A program made the position numbers and the translations under genes. From Cynocephalus volans (Eukaryota; Chordata; Mammalia; Dermoptera; Cynocephalidae), in the NCBI RefSeq assembly GCF_027409185.1, contig NC_084463.1, forward strand, positions 42,076,407-42,140,406: a DNA stretch of 64,000 nucleotides. The letters are read 5' to 3'. Below the pieces are notes generated by a model, which ran no database searches, was not told the origin of the DNA, and worked only from the letters and a program-made list of their open reading frames with translations. Below, piece after piece: positions 1-11,471 of the stretch; positions within the stretch are counted from its first letter, which is position 1; every line of letters starts with the position of its first letter.

Positions 1-2071
1 CAATTTTGATACCCTTTATTTCCTTCTCTTCTCTGATTGCTCTGGCTAGTACTTCCAACACTATGTTGAATAGGAGTGGTGAGAGTGGGCATCCTTGTCT
101 AGTGCCTGTTCTTAAAGGAAAAGCTTTCAGCTTTTCCCCATTCAGGATGATATTGGCAGTGGGTTTGTCATATATGGCTTTAATTATGTTGAGATACTTT
201 CCCTCTATACCTAACTTATAGAGGGTCTTTGTCATGAACGAGTGCTGAACTTTATCAAATGCTTTTTCAGCATCTATGGAGATGATCATATGGTCCTTGT
301 GTTTGAGTTTATTAATATGGTGTATCACATTTATTGATTTGCGTATGTTGAACCAACCTTGCATTCCTGGGATGAATCCCACTTGATCGTGATGAATAAT
401 TTTTCGTATGTGTTGCTGTATTCTGTTTGCTAGTATTTTAGTGAGGATTTTTGCATCTATATTCATCAAGGATATCGGCCTGTAGTTTTCTTTTTTGGTT
501 ATATCTTTACCTGGTTTTGGTATCAGGATGATGTTTGCTTCATAGAATGAGTTTGGGAGATTTGCGTCCGTTTCAATCTTTTGGAATAGTTTGTAAAGAA
601 TCGGTGTCAATTCCTCTTTGAATGTTTGGTAAAATTCTGCTGTGAATCCATCTGGTCCTGGGCTTTTCTTTGTTGGGAGCCTTCTGATAACAGCTTCAAT
701 CTCCTTTATTGTTATTGGTCTGTTCAGATTTTCTACGTCTTCACGGTTCAGTTTTGGGAGCTTGTGTGTGTCCAGAAATTTATCCATTACCTCCAGATTT
801 TCAAATTTGTTGGCGTATAGTTGTTTATAGTAGTCTCGAATGATTCCTTGTATTTCAGATGAATCAGTTGTAATATCGCCTTTTTCATTTCTAATTTTTG
901 TTATTTGAGTCTTCTCTCTTCTTTTTTTTGTTAGCCATGCTAATGGTTTGTCAATTTTATTTATCTTTTCAAAAAACCAACTTTTTGATTCGTTGATCTT
1001 TTGAATTGTTTTTTGGTTTTCAATTTCATTCAGTTCTGCTCTGATCTTAATGATTTCTTTCCGTCTGCTAACTTTAGGATTGGATTGTTCTTGTTTTTCT
1101 AGTTCTTTAAGGTGAAGTGTTAGGTTGTTCACTTGCCATCTTTCCATTCTTCTGAAGTGAGCATTTAATGCAATAAATTTTCCCCTCAATACTGCTTTTG
1201 CAGTATCCCACAGGTTTTGGTATGATGTATCATTGTTTTCATTAGTTTCAATAAACTTTTTGATTTCCTGCTTGATTTCTTCTTGGACCCATATGTCATT
1301 AAGTAGAATGCTGTTTAATTTCCATGTGTTTGTATAGTTTCCAGAGTTTTGTTTGTTATTAATTTCTAGTTTTAATCCATTGTGGTCTGAGAAGATACAT
1401 GGGATAATTCCAATTTTTTTGAATTTATTGAGACTTGATTTGTGACCTAATATGTGATCTATCCTGGAGAATGATCCATGTGCTGATGAGAAGAATGAAT
1501 ATTCTGAGGTTGTTGGGTGGAATGTTCTGTAGATATCTGCCAATTCCAATTGGTCTAGAGTCTTGTTTAGATCTTGTGTTTCTGTACAGATTCTTTGCCT
1601 AGATGATTTGTCTAATATTGACAGTGGGGTGTTCAGGTCCCCTGCTATTATGGTATTAGTGTCTATTTCCTTCTTTAGGTCTAATAGAGTTTGTTTTATA
1701 AATCTGGCTGCTCCAACATTGGGTGCGTACATATTTATGATTGTTATGTCTTCTTGATGGATCAGTCCTTTTATCATTAAGTAGTGTCCCTCATTGTCTC
1801 TTTTTATGGTTTTTAGGTTAAAGTCTATTTTGTCAGATATAAGAATAGCTACTCCAGCTCGTTTTTCTTTTCTGTTTGCATGGTAAATCTTTTTCCATCC
1901 TTTCACTCTCAGACTATGTGAATCTTTATGGGTGAGGTGGGTCTCTTGTAGGCAGCATATAGTTGGGCCCTCCTTTTTGATCCAGTCAGCCAGTCTGTGT
2001 CTTTTGATTGGGGAATTTAAGCCTTTTACATTAAGAGTTGTTACTGAAAGGTGTTGATTTATTCCTAGCAT
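1..2071 (-). CDS. L1 ORF2 (copy A), N-terminal ~690 codons, cut by window edge
   Basis: Start codon at 2071 matches the ORF2 start of copy B (7245). The frame stays open to base 1, because the first 1583 bases equal copy B's open frame and the substitutions between 1584 and 2071 that I checked are missense or silent. The portion covers the apurinic-type endonuclease domain and the reverse transcriptase up to just before the FADD box, which lies beyond the edge. In the endonuclease, copy A has changes around the QDP and HLNH motifs of copy B (EGP and HLTH). Without a 5' UTR it is unlikely to be expressed as an L1 mRNA. Whether the C-terminus is intact cannot be seen. Confidence 0.8.
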   Translation of the reverse strand, partial: MLGINQHLSVTTLNVKGLNSPIKRHRLADWIKKEGPTICCLQETHLTHKDSHSLRVKGWKKIYHANRKEKRAGVAILISDKIDFNLKTIKRDNEGHYLMIKGLIHQEDITIINMYAPNVGAARFIKQTLLDLKKEIDTNTIIAGDLNTPLSILDKSSRQRICTETQDLNKTLDQLELADIYRTFHPTTSEYSFFSSAHGSFSRIDHILGHKSSLNKFKKIGIIPCIFSDHNGLKLEINNKQNSGNYTNTWKLNSILLNDIWVQEEIKQEIKKFIETNENNDTSYQNLWDTAKAVLRGKFIALNAHFRRMERWQVNNLTLHLKELEKQEQSNPKVSRRKEIIKIRAELNEIENQKTIQKINESKSWFFEKINKIDKPLAWLTKKRREKTQITKIRNEKGDITTDSSEIQGIIRDYYKQLYANKFENLEVMDKFLDTHKLPKLNREDVENLNRPITIKEIEAVIRRLPTKKSPGPDGFTAEFYQTFKEELTPILYKLFQKIETDANLPNSFYEANIILIPKPGKDITKKENYRPISLMNIDAKILTKILANRIQQHIRKIIHHDQVGFIPGMQGWFNIRKSINVIHHINKLKHKDHMIISIDAEKAFDKVQHSFMTKTLYKLGIEGKYLNIIKAIYDKPTANIILNGEKLKAFPLRTGTRQGCPLSPLLFNIVLEVLARAIREEKEIKGIKI

Positions 2072-2258
2072 TTTATTGGTTGTTTGTTTGTCTTAGGTGT
2101 CTTTTGTTCCTTGCTTTCTGATTTACTCTTTGGTTTCTGTGTTTGTTGGTTCCTTAGGTTGTAGATAGTGTTTGTGTTTGCTTGTTTTCTCTTCATGAAT
2201 GTCATTTTTATTATACTAGTGGGTTTTGATTTTTCTTGGGTTTTTATGGCAGTGGTAG

Positions 2259-3173
2259 TTATTTTTCAGGAACCAAACCCAGTACTCCCTTGAGGATTTC
2301 TTGTAAGGGTGGTCTTGTGGTAGTGAACTCCCGCAGTTTTTGTTTGTCTGAGAAATATACTATTTGCCCCTCATTTCGGAAGGATAGCCTTGCAGGGTAG
2401 AGTATTCTTGGCTGGCAATCTTTGTCTTTTAGTATTTTGAAAATATCATCCCATTCCTTTCTAGCTTTTAGGGTTTGTAATGAAAAGTCTGATGTTAGCC
2501 TGATTGGGGCTCCCTTATAGGTGATTTGATGCTTCTCTCTTGCAGCTTTTAAGATTCTCTCTTTGTCTCTGAGTTTTGCCAATTTGATTATGACATGTCT
2601 TGGAGAAGGCCTTTTTGGGTTGAATATGTTTGGAGATCATTGAGCTTCCTGGATCTGAAGATCTGTGATTTTTCCTATGCCTGGGAAGTTTTCTGCCACT
2701 ATTTTGTTGAATATGTTTTGAATGGAATCTCCATTTTCCTCCCCTTCTGGAATACCCATGACTCGGATATTTGAGCACTTAAGGTTGTCTGATATCTCTC
2801 TCAGATTTTCTTCAATGTCCTTGATTCTTTTCTCTTTTTTTTTGTCTGCTTGTGTTATTTCAAACAGCCCATCTTCAAGTTCAGAGGTTCTCTCTTCAAC
2901 TTCAACAAGCCTGCTGGTTAAACTCTCCATTGTGTTTTTTATTTCGTTGAATAACTTCTTCAGTTCAGCAAGTTCTGCTACACTTTTTTTCAGGACATCG
3001 ATTTCCTTGTACATTTCCTCTTTCAGGTCCTGTATACTTTTCCTCATTTCATCATGATGTCTAGCTGAGTTTTCTTGTATCTCATTCAGTTTCCTTAGAA
3101 TTATCACTCGAAATTCCTTGTCAGTCATTTGAAGGGCTTTTTGTTCTATAGGATCTAGGGTTTGAGATTTATT
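2259..3173 (-). pseudogene. L1 ORF1 (copy A), truncated and with one nonsense codon
   Basis: The N-terminal ~28 codons are missing at the junction with copy B. The rest is in one frame except for a TGA at 2639-2637, where copy B reads CGA (Arg), a typical CpG decay change. Upstream of the stop (to 3128) lie the coiled coil and the start of the RNA-recognition domain. Downstream (2582-2259) lies the C-terminal RNA-binding domain, in the same frame. Copies A and B differ at roughly ten or more residues in ORF1, far more than in the shared part of ORF2. Confidence 0.88.
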
Positions 3174-3357
3174 TATTTTTTTTTTATTTTTTTTTTATTT
3201 TATTTTATTTTGTCAATATATATTGTAGCTGATTAATGCTCCCCATCACCAAAACCTCCCTCCCTTCTCCCTCCCCCCCTCCCCCCCAACAATGTCCTTT
3301 CTGTTTGTTTGTTGTATCAACTTCAAATAATTGTGGTTGTTATATCTTCTTCCCCCC

Positions 3358-3403
<46 letters not shown>

Positions 3404-3417
3404 TTATATATTAATTT
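3174..3417 (-). other. L1 copy B 3' UTR with G-rich tract, (CA)n and A-rich tail
   Basis: On the L1 strand the 3' UTR carries a (CA)n run (plus strand (TG)n at 3363-3400), then a G-rich polypurine tract (C-rich at 3255-3287, with runs of 3 to 7), then an A-rich tail with several AAAAT blocks. A G-rich 3' UTR tract able to form a G-quadruplex is a known conserved trait of mammalian L1s. The UTR is short, roughly 200-240 bp. Confidence 0.85.
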
Positions 3418-6400
3418 TTAGCTCCCACCAATAAGTGAGAACATGTGGTATTTCTCTTTCTGTGCCTGACTTGTTTCACTTAATATAATTCTCTCAAGGT
3501 CCATCCATGTTGTTGCAAATGGCAGTATTTCATTCGTTTTTATAGCTGAGTAGTATTCCATTGTGTAGATGTACCACATTTTCCGTATCCACTCATCTGA
3601 TGATGGGCATTTGGGCTGGTTCCAACTCTTGGCTATTGTAAAGAGTGCTGCGATGAACATTGGGGAACAGGTATACCTTCGACTTGATGATTTCCATTCC
3701 TCTGGGTATATTCCCAACAGTGGGATGGCTGGGTCGTATGGTAGATCTATTTGCAATTGTTTAAGGAACCTCCATACCATTTTCCATAGAGGCTGCACCA
3801 TTTTGCAGTCCCACCAACAATGTATGAGAGTTCCTTTTTCTCCGCAGCCTCGCCAGCATTTATCGTTCATAGTCTTTTGGATTTTAGCCATCCTAACTGG
3901 GGTGAGATGGTATCTCAATGTGGTTTTGATTTGCATTTCCCGGATGCTGAGTGATGTTGAGCATTTTTTCATATGTCTGTTGGCCATTTGGATATCTTCC
4001 TTAGAGAAATGCCTACTTAGCTCTTTTGCCCATTTTTTAATTGGGTTGCTTGTTTTCTTCTTGTAAAGTTGTTTGAGTTCCTTATATATTCTGGATATTA
4101 ATCCTTTGTCAGATGTATATTTTGCAAATATTTTCTCCCACTCTGTTGGTTGTCTTTTAACTCTTTTAATTGTTTCTTTTGCTGTGCAGAAGCTTTTTAG
4201 TTTGATATAATCCCATTTGTTTATTTTTCCTTTGGTTGCCCGTGCTTTTGGGGTCGTATTCATGAAGTCTGTGCCCAGTCCTATTTCCTGAAGTGTTTCC
4301 CCTATGTTTTCTTTAAGAAGTTTTATTGTCTCAGGGTGTATATTTAAATCCTTAATCCATTTTGAGTTGATTTTAGTATACGGTGAGAGGTATGGATCTA
4401 GTTTCATTCTCCTGCATATCGATATCCAGTTATCCCAGCACCACTTGCTGAAGAGGCAGTCCCTTCCCCAGTGAATAGGTTTGGTACCTTTGTCAAAGAT
4501 CAGATGGCAGTAAGTGTGTGGGTTGATTTCTGGATTCTCTATTCTATTCCATTGGTCAGTGTGTCTGTTTTTATGCCAGTACCATACTGTTTTGGTTATT
4601 ATAGCTTTGTAGTATAGCTTAAAGTCAGGTAGTGTTATGCCTCCAGCTTTATTTTTTTTGCTGAGCATTGCTTTGGCTATTCGTGGTCTTTTATTGTTCC
4701 ATATAAATGTCTGAATAGTTTTTTCCATTTCTGAGAAAAATGTCTTTGGAATTTTGATGGGGATTGCATTGAATTTGTATATCAATTTGGGTAGTATGGA
4801 CATTTTCACTATGTTGATTCTTCCAATCCAAGAGCATGGAATATCTTTCCATCTTCTTGTATCCTCTCTAATTTCTCTCAGCAGTGGTTTGTAGTTCTCA
4901 TTATAGAGATTTTTCACCTCCTTGGTTAACTCAATTCCTAAGTATTTTATTTTTTTGGTGGCTATTGTAAATGGGCAGGCTTTCTTGATTTCTCGTTCTG
5001 CATGTTCACTATTGGAGAAAAGAAATGCTACTGATTTTTGTGTGTTGATTTTGTATCCTGCTACTGTGCTGAAATCATTTATCAATTCCAACAGTTTTTT
5101 TGTAGAGGTTTTAGGCTGTTCGATATACAGGATCATGTCATCTGCAAACAGGGACAGTTTGACTTCATCTTTTCCAATTTTGATACCCTTTATTTCCTTC
5201 TCTTCTCTGATTGCTCTGGCTAGTACTTCCAACACTATGTTGAATAGGAGTGGTGAGAGTGGGCATCCTTGTCTAGTGCCTGTTCTTAAAGGAAAAGCTT
5301 TCAGCTTTTCCCCATTCAGGATGATATTGGCAGTGGGTTTGTCATATATGGCTTTAATTATGTTGAGATACTTTCCCTCTATACCTAACTTATAGAGGGT
5401 CTTTGTCATGAACGAGTGCTGAACTTTATCAAATGCTTTTTCAGCATCTATGGAGATGATCATATGGTCCTTGTGTTTGAGTTTATTAATATGGTGTATC
5501 ACATTTATTGATTTGCGTATGTTGAACCAACCTTGCATTCCTGGGATGAATCCCACTTGATCGTGATGAATAATTTTTCGTATGTGTTGCTGTATTCTGT
5601 TTGCTAGTATTTTAGTGAGGATTTTTGCATCTATATTCATCAAGGATATCGGCCTGTAGTTTTCTTTTTTGGTTATATCTTTACCTGGTTTTGGTATCAG
5701 GATGATGTTTGCTTCATAGAATGAGTTTGGGAGATTTGCGTCCGTTTCAATCTTTTGGAATAGTTTGTAAAGAATCGGTGTCAATTCCTCTTTGAATGTT
5801 TGGTAAAATTCTGCTGTGAATCCATCTGGTCCTGGGCTTTTCTTTGTTGGGAGCCTTCTGATAACAGCTTCAATCTCCTTTATTGTTATTGGTCTGTTCA
5901 GATTTTCTACGTCTTCACGGTTCAGTTTTGGGAGCTTGTGTGTGTCCAGAAATTTATCCATTACCTCCAGATTTTCAAATTTGTTGGCGTATAGTTGTTT
6001 ATAGTAGTCTCGAATGATTCCTTGTATTTCAGATGAATCAGTTGTAATATCGCCTTTTTCATTTCTAATTTTTGTTATTTGAGTCTTCTCTCTTCTTTTT
6101 TTTGTTAGCCATGCTAATGGTTTGTCAATTTTATTTATCTTTTCAAAAAACCAACTTTTTGATTCGTTGATCTTTTGAATTGTTTTTTGGTTTTCAATTT
6201 CATTCAGTTCTGCTCTGATCTTAATGATTTCTTTCCGTCTGCTAACTTTAGGATTGGATTGTTCTTGTTTTTCTAGTTCTTTAAGGTGAAGTGTTAGGTT
6301 GTTCACTTGCCATCTTTCCATTCTTCTGAAGTGAGCATTTAATGCAATAAATTTTCCCCTCAATACTGCTTTTGCAGTATCCCACAGGTTTTGGTATGAT

Positions 6401-7245
6401 GTATCATTGTTTTCATTAGTTTCAATAAACTTTTTGATTTCCTGCTTGATTTCTTCTTGGACCCATATGTCATTAAGTAGAATGCTGTTTAATTTCCATG
6501 TGTTTGTATAGTTTCCAGAGTTTTGTTTGTTATTAATTTCTAGTTTTAATCCATTGTGGTCTGAGAAGATACATGGGATAATTCCAATTTTTTTGAATTT
6601 ATTGAGACTTGATTTGTGACCTAATATGTGATCTATCCTGGAGAATGATCCATGTGCTGATGAGAAGAATGAATATTCTGAGGTTGTTGGGTGGAATGTT
6701 CTGTAGATATCTGCCAATTCCAATTGGTCTAGAGTCTTGTTTAGATCTTGTGTTTCTCTACTGATTCTTTGCCTAGATGATCTGTCTAATATTGACAGTG
6801 GAGTGTTCAGGTCCCCTGCTATTATGGTATTAGTGTCTATTTCCTTCTTTAGGTCTAATAGAGTTTGTTTTATAAATCTGGCTGCTCCAACATTGGGTGC
6901 GTACATATTTATGATTGTTATGTCTTCTTGATGGATCAGTCCTTTTATCATTAAGTAGTGTCCCTCATTGTCTCTTTTTATGGTTTTTAGTTTAAAGTCT
7001 ATTTTGTCAGATATAAGAATAGCCACTCCAGCTCGTTTTTCTTTTCTGTTTGCATGGTAAATCTTTTTCCATCCTTTCACTCTTAGTCTGTGTGAATCTT
7101 TATGGTTGAGGTGGGTCTCTTGTAGGCAGCATATAGTTGGGTCCTGCTTTTTGATCCAGTCAGCCAGTCTGTGTCTTTTAATTGGGGAATTTAAGCCTTT
7201 TACATTAAGAGTTGTTATTGAAAGGTGTTGATTTATTCCTAGCAT
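3418..7245 (-). CDS. L1 ORF2 protein, endonuclease-reverse transcriptase, intact
   Basis: Open frame of 1275 codons, the same length as human ORF2p. It nicks target DNA and copies the L1 RNA at the nick (target-primed reverse transcription). The N-terminal endonuclease shows the expected Asn in NVKGLN, Glu in CLQETHL, Asp in GDLNTPLS and the SDHNGL motif near residue 230. The central reverse transcriptase shows [12 protein letters not shown] and the FADDM active site near residue 700. The C-terminus has the Cys-His cluster CWRGC...HCWWDC. There is no frameshift or nonsense codon. The ATG at 7245 was chosen because it opens the conserved ITTLNVKG region. Translation would depend on reinitiation or unconventional initiation after ORF1, as known for L1. 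Bases 5175-6757 are duplicated exactly in copy A. Confidence 0.95.
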   Translation of the reverse strand: MLGINQHLSITTLNVKGLNSPIKRHRLADWIKKQDPTICCLQETHLNHKDSHRLRVKGWKKIYHANRKEKRAGVAILISDKIDFKLKTIKRDNEGHYLMIKGLIHQEDITIINMYAPNVGAARFIKQTLLDLKKEIDTNTIIAGDLNTPLSILDRSSRQRISRETQDLNKTLDQLELADIYRTFHPTTSEYSFFSSAHGSFSRIDHILGHKSSLNKFKKIGIIPCIFSDHNGLKLEINNKQNSGNYTNTWKLNSILLNDIWVQEEIKQEIKKFIETNENNDTSYQNLWDTAKAVLRGKFIALNAHFRRMERWQVNNLTLHLKELEKQEQSNPKVSRRKEIIKIRAELNEIENQKTIQKINESKSWFFEKINKIDKPLAWLTKKRREKTQITKIRNEKGDITTDSSEIQGIIRDYYKQLYANKFENLEVMDKFLDTHKLPKLNREDVENLNRPITIKEIEAVIRRLPTKKSPGPDGFTAEFYQTFKEELTPILYKLFQKIETDANLPNSFYEANIILIPKPGKDITKKENYRPISLMNIDAKILTKILANRIQQHIRKIIHHDQVGFIPGMQGWFNIRKSINVIHHINKLKHKDHMIISIDAEKAFDKVQHSFMTKTLYKLGIEGKYLNIIKAIYDKPTANIILNGEKLKAFPLRTGTRQGCPLSPLLFNIVLEVLARAIREEKEIKGIKIGKDEVKLSLFADDMILYIEQPKTSTKKLLELINDFSTVAGYKINTQKSVAFLFSNSEHAEREIKKACPFTIATKKIKYLGIELTKEVKNLYNENYKPLLREIREDTRRWKDIPCSWIGRINIVKMSILPKLIYKFNAIPIKIPKTFFSEMEKTIQTFIWNNKRPRIAKAMLSKKNKAGGITLPDFKLYYKAIITKTVWYWHKNRHTDQWNRIENPEINPHTYCHLIFDKGTKPIHWGRDCLFSKWCWDNWISICRRMKLDPYLSPYTKINSKWIKDLNIHPETIKLLKENIGETLQEIGLGTDFMNTTPKARATKGKINKWDYIKLKSFCTAKETIKRVKRQPTEWEKIFAKYTSDKGLISRIYKELKQLYKKKTSNPIKKWAKELSRHFSKEDIQMANRHMKKCSTSLSIREMQIKTTLRYHLTPVRMAKIQKTMNDKCWRGCGEKGTLIHCWWDCKMVQPLWKMVWRFLKQLQIDLPYDPAIPLLGIYPEEWKSSSRRYTCSPMFIAALFTIAKSWNQPKCPSSDEWIRKMWYIYTMEYYSAIKTNEILPFATTWMDLERIILSETSQAQKEKYHMFSLIGGS

Positions 7246-7432
7246 TTTATTGGTTGTTTGGTTGTCTTAGGTGTCTTTTGTTCCTTGCTTTCTGATTTAC
7301 TGTTTGGTTTCTTTGTTTGTTGGTTCCTTAGGTTGTAGATAGTGTTTTTGTTAGCTTGTTTTCTCTTCATGAATGCCATTTTTATTGTACTAGCGGGTTT
7401 AGATTTTTCTTAGGTTTTTATGGCAGTGGTAG

Positions 7433-8431
7433 TTATTTTTCAGGAACCAAACCCAGTACTCCCTTGAGGATTTCTTGTAAGGGTGGTCTTGTGGTAGTGA
7501 ACTCCCGCAGTTTTTGTTTGTCTGAGAAATATACTATTTGCCCCTCATTTCGGAAGGATAGCCTTGCAGGGTAGAGTATTCTTGGCTGGCAATCTTTGTC
7601 TTTTAGTATTTTGAAAATATCATCCCATTCCTTTCTAGCTTTTAGGGTTTGTGATGAAAAGTCTGATGTTAACCTGATTGGGGCTCCCTTATAGGTGATT
7701 TGACGCTTCTCTCTTGCAGCTTTTAAGATTCTCTCTTTGTCTCTGAGTTTTGCCAATTTGACTATGACATGTCTTGGAGAAGGCCTTTTTGGGTTGAATA
7801 CGTTTGGAGATCGTTGAGCTTCCTGGATCTGAAGATCTGTGATTTTTCCTATACCTGGGAAGTTTTCTGCCACTATTTTGTTGAATATGTTTTCAATGGA
7901 ATCTCCATTTTCCTCCCCTTCTGGAATACCCATGACTCGGATATTTGAGCGCTTGAGGTTGTCTGATATCTCGCTCAGATTTTCTTCCATGTCCTTGATT
8001 TTTTTTTCTTTCTTTTTGTCTGCTTGTGTTATTTCAAACAGCCCATCTTCAAGTTCAGAGGTTCTCTCTTCAACTTCGACAAGCCTGCTGGTTAAACTCT
8101 CCGTTGTGTTTTTTATTTCGCTGAATAACTTCTTCAGTTCAGCAAGTTCTGCTACATTTTTTTTCAGGACATTGATTTCCTTGTATATTTCCTCTTTCAG
8201 ATCCTGTATACTTTTCCTCATTTCATCATGATGTCTAGCTGAGTTTTCTTGTATCTCATTCAGTTTCCTTAGAATTATCACTCGAAATTCCTTGTCAGTT
8301 ATTTCAAGGGCTTCTTGTTCTATAGGATCTAGAGTATGAGATTTATTAACTTTTGGTGGTGTACTTTCTTGATTTTTTGTATTTCTGGTATCTTTTTTTT
8401 GATATTTATTCATTGTGGCAGGAGGTTTCAT
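7433..8431 (-). CDS. L1 ORF1 protein, RNA-binding chaperone, intact
   Basis: Open frame of 332 codons (human ORF1p is 338). ORF1p forms trimers that coat L1 RNA in the cytoplasm. A basic, polar N-terminal ~40 residues is followed by a heptad-rich coiled coil (about residues 50-150, many KEI/ELKKL/VEE repeats), the RRM-like core (about 155-250, with NIRVMGIPEGEE) and the C-terminal domain (about 250-332, with YPARLSF). The first ATG is at 8431 just after the 5' UTR. ORF1 is in the same orientation as ORF2 and ends 187 bp before it. No lesions are seen. Confidence 0.94.
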   Translation of the reverse strand: MKPPATMNKYQKKDTRNTKNQESTPPKVNKSHTLDPIEQEALEITDKEFRVIILRKLNEIQENSARHHDEMRKSIQDLKEEIYKEINVLKKNVAELAELKKLFSEIKNTTESLTSRLVEVEERTSELEDGLFEITQADKKKEKKIKDMEENLSEISDNLKRSNIRVMGIPEGEENGDSIENIFNKIVAENFPGIGKITDLQIQEAQRSPNVFNPKRPSPRHVIVKLAKLRDKERILKAAREKRQITYKGAPIRLTSDFSSQTLKARKEWDDIFKILKDKDCQPRILYPARLSFRNEGQIVYFSDKQKLREFTTTRPPLQEILKGVLGLVPEK

Positions 8432-8945
8432 AGTCCACCGGTTTGGGACTAATGACTAACTAGGATGTTGCTGTGGTTGCCAATTTCGTATGGCTACCTC
8501 TGTGGCTGCTCAGTTGGCCTCTAGTGCCTTGTGTGTGTGGTTGCCTCGGGTCTTGGGTTTCTCTGGGGAGCCACCTTTCTGGTCAGCTTGGACTCTGCTG
8601 GGCTGCTGGATCACGTACCACAGGGTGTGTGATCTCTGTTGAGCTTTCACTTCCCATGCAGGACTTCTCCCTGTTCTGTGTGCTCTGGCCCGGGCTGTTG
8701 GATCATGCAGTGGCGACCCCACAGGGTGTGTGGTTTCTGTCGAGTCTCCACCTCCCTGGCCGCACGTCTCCCCGCTCTGTGCGCACTGGCTTGGGCTGGG
8801 ACGTGTCTTCTGGAACTCTTGTCTATCAGCTGGGCCTTCAAGACCCTGCTCGGCACCGCCTCGCCCAGGAAGTCTACCAGGTTTCTGCTAGGCACAGATG
8901 ACCAGTCATTCTGGGTGCCTTTGTAGCACTGTGTAGATCTTTCTG
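8432..8945 (-). promoter_or_regulatory. L1 copy B 5' UTR and internal promoter, with ~100-bp imperfect repeat
   Basis: GC- and CpG-rich compared with its surroundings, immediately upstream of ORF1 on the minus strand. By position it should contain the internal RNA polymerase II promoter. Two imperfect tandem units of about 100 bp are visible at roughly 8595-8798: CACAGGGTGTGTG recurs at 8619 and 8720, and a TCTCCC...CTCTGTG block recurs 101 bp apart. I did not find the YY1 motif used by human L1. The 5' end is uncertain by some tens of bases. Confidence 0.65.
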
Positions 8946-9100
8946 GGGACTAATCACCTTCCTCCTTGTATCACGGTTATTTGTGTACTTGTCTTATCTC
9001 CCACACCAGAGTGTGAGCTCCTCGGGGGAGGAGCCTGCAGCACACGGTTCACCTTTATATCCCCCCGGCCCGGACGAGTCCAGTGCCCACCTGCAGACAG
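8946..9100 (+). repeat. LINE-2 3' end fragment
   Basis: The run ATTTGTGTACTTGTCTTATC, then GAGTGTGAGCTCCTCGGGG, then TTCACCTTTATATCCCC follows the order of the conserved L2 3' end on the plus strand. It marks the ancient flank next to the L1 copy B 5' end. Confidence 0.6.
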
Positions 9101-10499
9101 CTCTCCAGCAGGTTTAAGCAGACTTGGGAACTCTCCTACCACACTATTCCCAACCAGAAATAGGTTAGGTGATTTTCCGAACTGGTCACCGCAGAGATGG
9201 TATCTGCCTCCCAGTAACAGGAATTTTACCTGGGCCGGAGTCCAGGGTGTGGTGGAGTGACAGTTGGCCCCTCCCATTCTTCCTTGCCCTCCCGACACTG
9301 TCCGGGGATGCCCCACGCCACCAGCCCCACCAGAGAACCATGGAGGGCGTGGGAGGTGAGGACAGCCTGCAGGCCCCAGGAAGCCCTGCACCGGAGCAAG
9401 CAAGTGGGAAGGCTCAGTGAGGAGCCGAGCTGGGCCGGAGCTGCCACCTCCTGAGAAAATGGAAGCAGCCCCGTGGCGGTGAGTGGCCCAGTGTTGCAGG
9501 TGGAAGCTGGGTGGGCATCAGCCCCCCAAGCAGTGCCGGGCCAGGGGTCATTCACAGGTCTGTGCCAGGTCGGGCACTCACTCTCTGCCTCTGGTTTGTC
9601 GCCTTCCCCATTCTCGTTTCCCGGTGCCTTGGGCTGCTCGCTTGGTCCTGCAGCGTGGCTCGGTCATTCCCAGGAATCTTCTTTTATTCCGGCCTGAAAC
9701 CTCGAATCATGAATTAGGGCAGCTGGCTGCCTTCAGCTTGGCCCCAGCCTCCGGGATCCTGTCTGCATCCACAGCAGCCCTGGCGCCATGTTCCCTGTTT
9801 AGAGACTCACTTTTGCAGATACGAAACAGTTCTTTTCCTGTTCTATACTTCAAAGCTGTTGCCTGTAAATGAGGCAGCCTATCCTGCCGAGGGCAAAGTG
9901 GCAGTCAGCCCCCATGACCGGCCACTTGCAGTGGTCCTCCCTTAAGAGATGGGAAGATGAAGGTCCACAAGTTTCCTGGCTGCCTGAGGCCCAGTGGCTG
10001 CCTTTTCCACCTCAGCTACTCCGTGCCAACCACCGCAGCCACTGCCATCTTGAAACTTCAAAACTGATAAACTTTTAAAGCAACCTACTCAATTGAAGCA
10101 GACCCTGGTGGCCATCTGGTACACCATGTTTTGGGGTTAATAACATGCATCCACACTTCTATTTTGTTTCCTTTTTAAAGTGAATCTGAAAATGTGTGCT
10201 AACAGAATGCAGTTTCTGAGGCTGGGAAGTTCAAAGTCCATTTGGTGGTGGCAACAATGACCCAAGGGTCTGCCAGCCGAGGATGCCATCCACTGACCCC
10301 CGAGGGCTCCGCCTTTGATCCCTCACCTCCCGCCGGCCCCAGCACCAGCGAGACAGCGCTGCCCTGCGTCAGCTCCATCGTCGTTGTCCTCGTCATCATC
10401 GCTGCCGCAGCCTCCAGCTCCCAGGTCTTCACTGCACTCTACAAAAATATCTTAAACGCAAAAATAAATTATTTAGTTTCTTTAGGTCTAGTTTCTTTC
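9101..10499. other. GC-richer unassigned stretch, no gene seen
   Basis: Several short ORFs overlap on both strands, but none shows a recognisable domain or splice context. It may contain old repeat debris: around 10200-10260 the wording resembles a MaLR-type LTR in antisense. No RNA gene or promoter can be supported. Confidence 0.5.
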
Positions 10500-11450
10500 A
10501 CATAGCTGGACACTGTTGATGATCTTTCCTGATAGAGCAGATATCATTACTATATCTGCTTTGATTGGGGAATAGTGTTCTATGGCACAGATACACCACA
10601 TACATGTTACCTTCTGCTACTGGATGAATATTTCTTTCATTTACTTTTGGCAATTATAAATAGTGCTGCTATGAGCATTCACATATGAGCCTTTGTCCAT
10701 TAACCTATTTTTTTTTTGAATACTCTTGAGAAAGAATTTTCTGAGAAGTACGGTGATTATCTAGAATTATGAGAAACTGGCAAAATGTTTTTCAAAGTGC
10801 CTGCACTATTTTACATTCTCATTTATAATATGACAGTTCCATATTCTGTATATCTTTGTTGACACTTATTATTGTCTATATTATAGCCATTTTATTGGGT
10901 GTTAATTATCCTCCTTATGATTTTCATTTGCATTTCTCTAATCACAATAATGTTCATATTTCCATGTACTTATTGACAATTTCCCTATCTTCTTTGTAGA
11001 CACATGTATTTAAATACTTTGTCCATTTTAAAAACTTGTCTATTATTGACTTTTAAGAGTTTCATCGTTATTCTGAAATATACCCCTCACACAGTTACAT
11101 AATTTAAAATTTACATTGACTTGTCTTTTTATTTTCTTTATGGCCTCATTTGAAAAACATAAGTGTCAAAATGTTATCAAAAGCAGTTTATCTTTTTATT
11201 TCCTTTTCTAGAATGTGATTTTGGTGTAATTTCTAAGAGATTGTTACCTCACTTATAATTACAAATATTTACTCCATTATTTCTCTATAAGTTTTATAAT
11301 TTTATCTCCTATAAACAATAAGAGATGTATTTTGAATACTTTTGTGAATGGGTCTGATTTGAGTGAGGGGTTCAACTTTATCTTTCTGCAAGTATGTATA
11401 ATTTTCCCAGCACCATTTGCTGAAAAAGCTGTATGTACAAAAGACAGTGT
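10500..11450 (-). repeat. Old LINE-1 ORF2 fragment, antisense
   Basis: Reads as antisense of the L1 ORF2 C-terminal region: the mutated 'tattccattgtg', 'tattgtaaatagtgctgc' and 'cccagcaccatttgctgaa' landmarks appear in the expected order. It is strongly diverged, with no open frame. Confidence 0.75.
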
Positions 11451-11467
11451 TTTTTTTTTGTTTTTTG

Positions 11468-11471
<4 letters not shown>

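Larger units (their letters stand above)
1..3173 (-). mobile_element. LINE-1 copy A, 5'-truncated in ORF1, runs off the left edge
   Basis: This is the 5' part of a young L1 in antisense. It aligns to copy B without any indel at a constant offset of 5174 bp. Bases 1-1583 are identical to 5175-6757. From 1584 to 3173 there are scattered substitutions, about 3% by my line-by-line count. Similarity ends at 3173, equivalent to ORF1 codon ~28 of copy B, where the T-rich reverse-complemented poly(A) tail of copy B begins. Copy A therefore lacks a 5' UTR and the ORF1 start, so it has no promoter of its own. The part beyond the window edge should hold the rest of ORF2 and the 3' UTR. Confidence 0.93.
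3174..8945 (-). mobile_element. Full-length LINE-1 (copy B) with intact ORF1 and ORF2
   Basis: In minus-strand order: 5' UTR (about 8945-8432), ORF1 (8431-7433), 187-bp inter-ORF spacer, ORF2 (7245-3418), short 3' UTR (3417 to ~3215) and an A-rich tail (T-rich at 3174-3215). Both ORFs are uninterrupted and of family-typical length, so this is a candidate for a recently active element. The inter-ORF spacer is longer than the human one (63 bp). The 5' boundary is placed where an L2 3' end begins on the other strand. I found no convincing target-site duplication: the left flank is copy A and the right flank is L2. Confidence 0.92.

Noticed and set aside
6..7574. Several plus-strand ORFs of 60-165 codons across the L1 copies
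   Set aside because: Antisense shadows of L1 ORF1 and ORF2; duplicates appear at the same 5174-bp offset.
8473..9872. Overlapping ORFs on both strands in the GC-rich L1 5' UTR and flank
   Set aside because: Long only because of low stop-codon frequency in GC-rich sequence; no domain and no splice logic.
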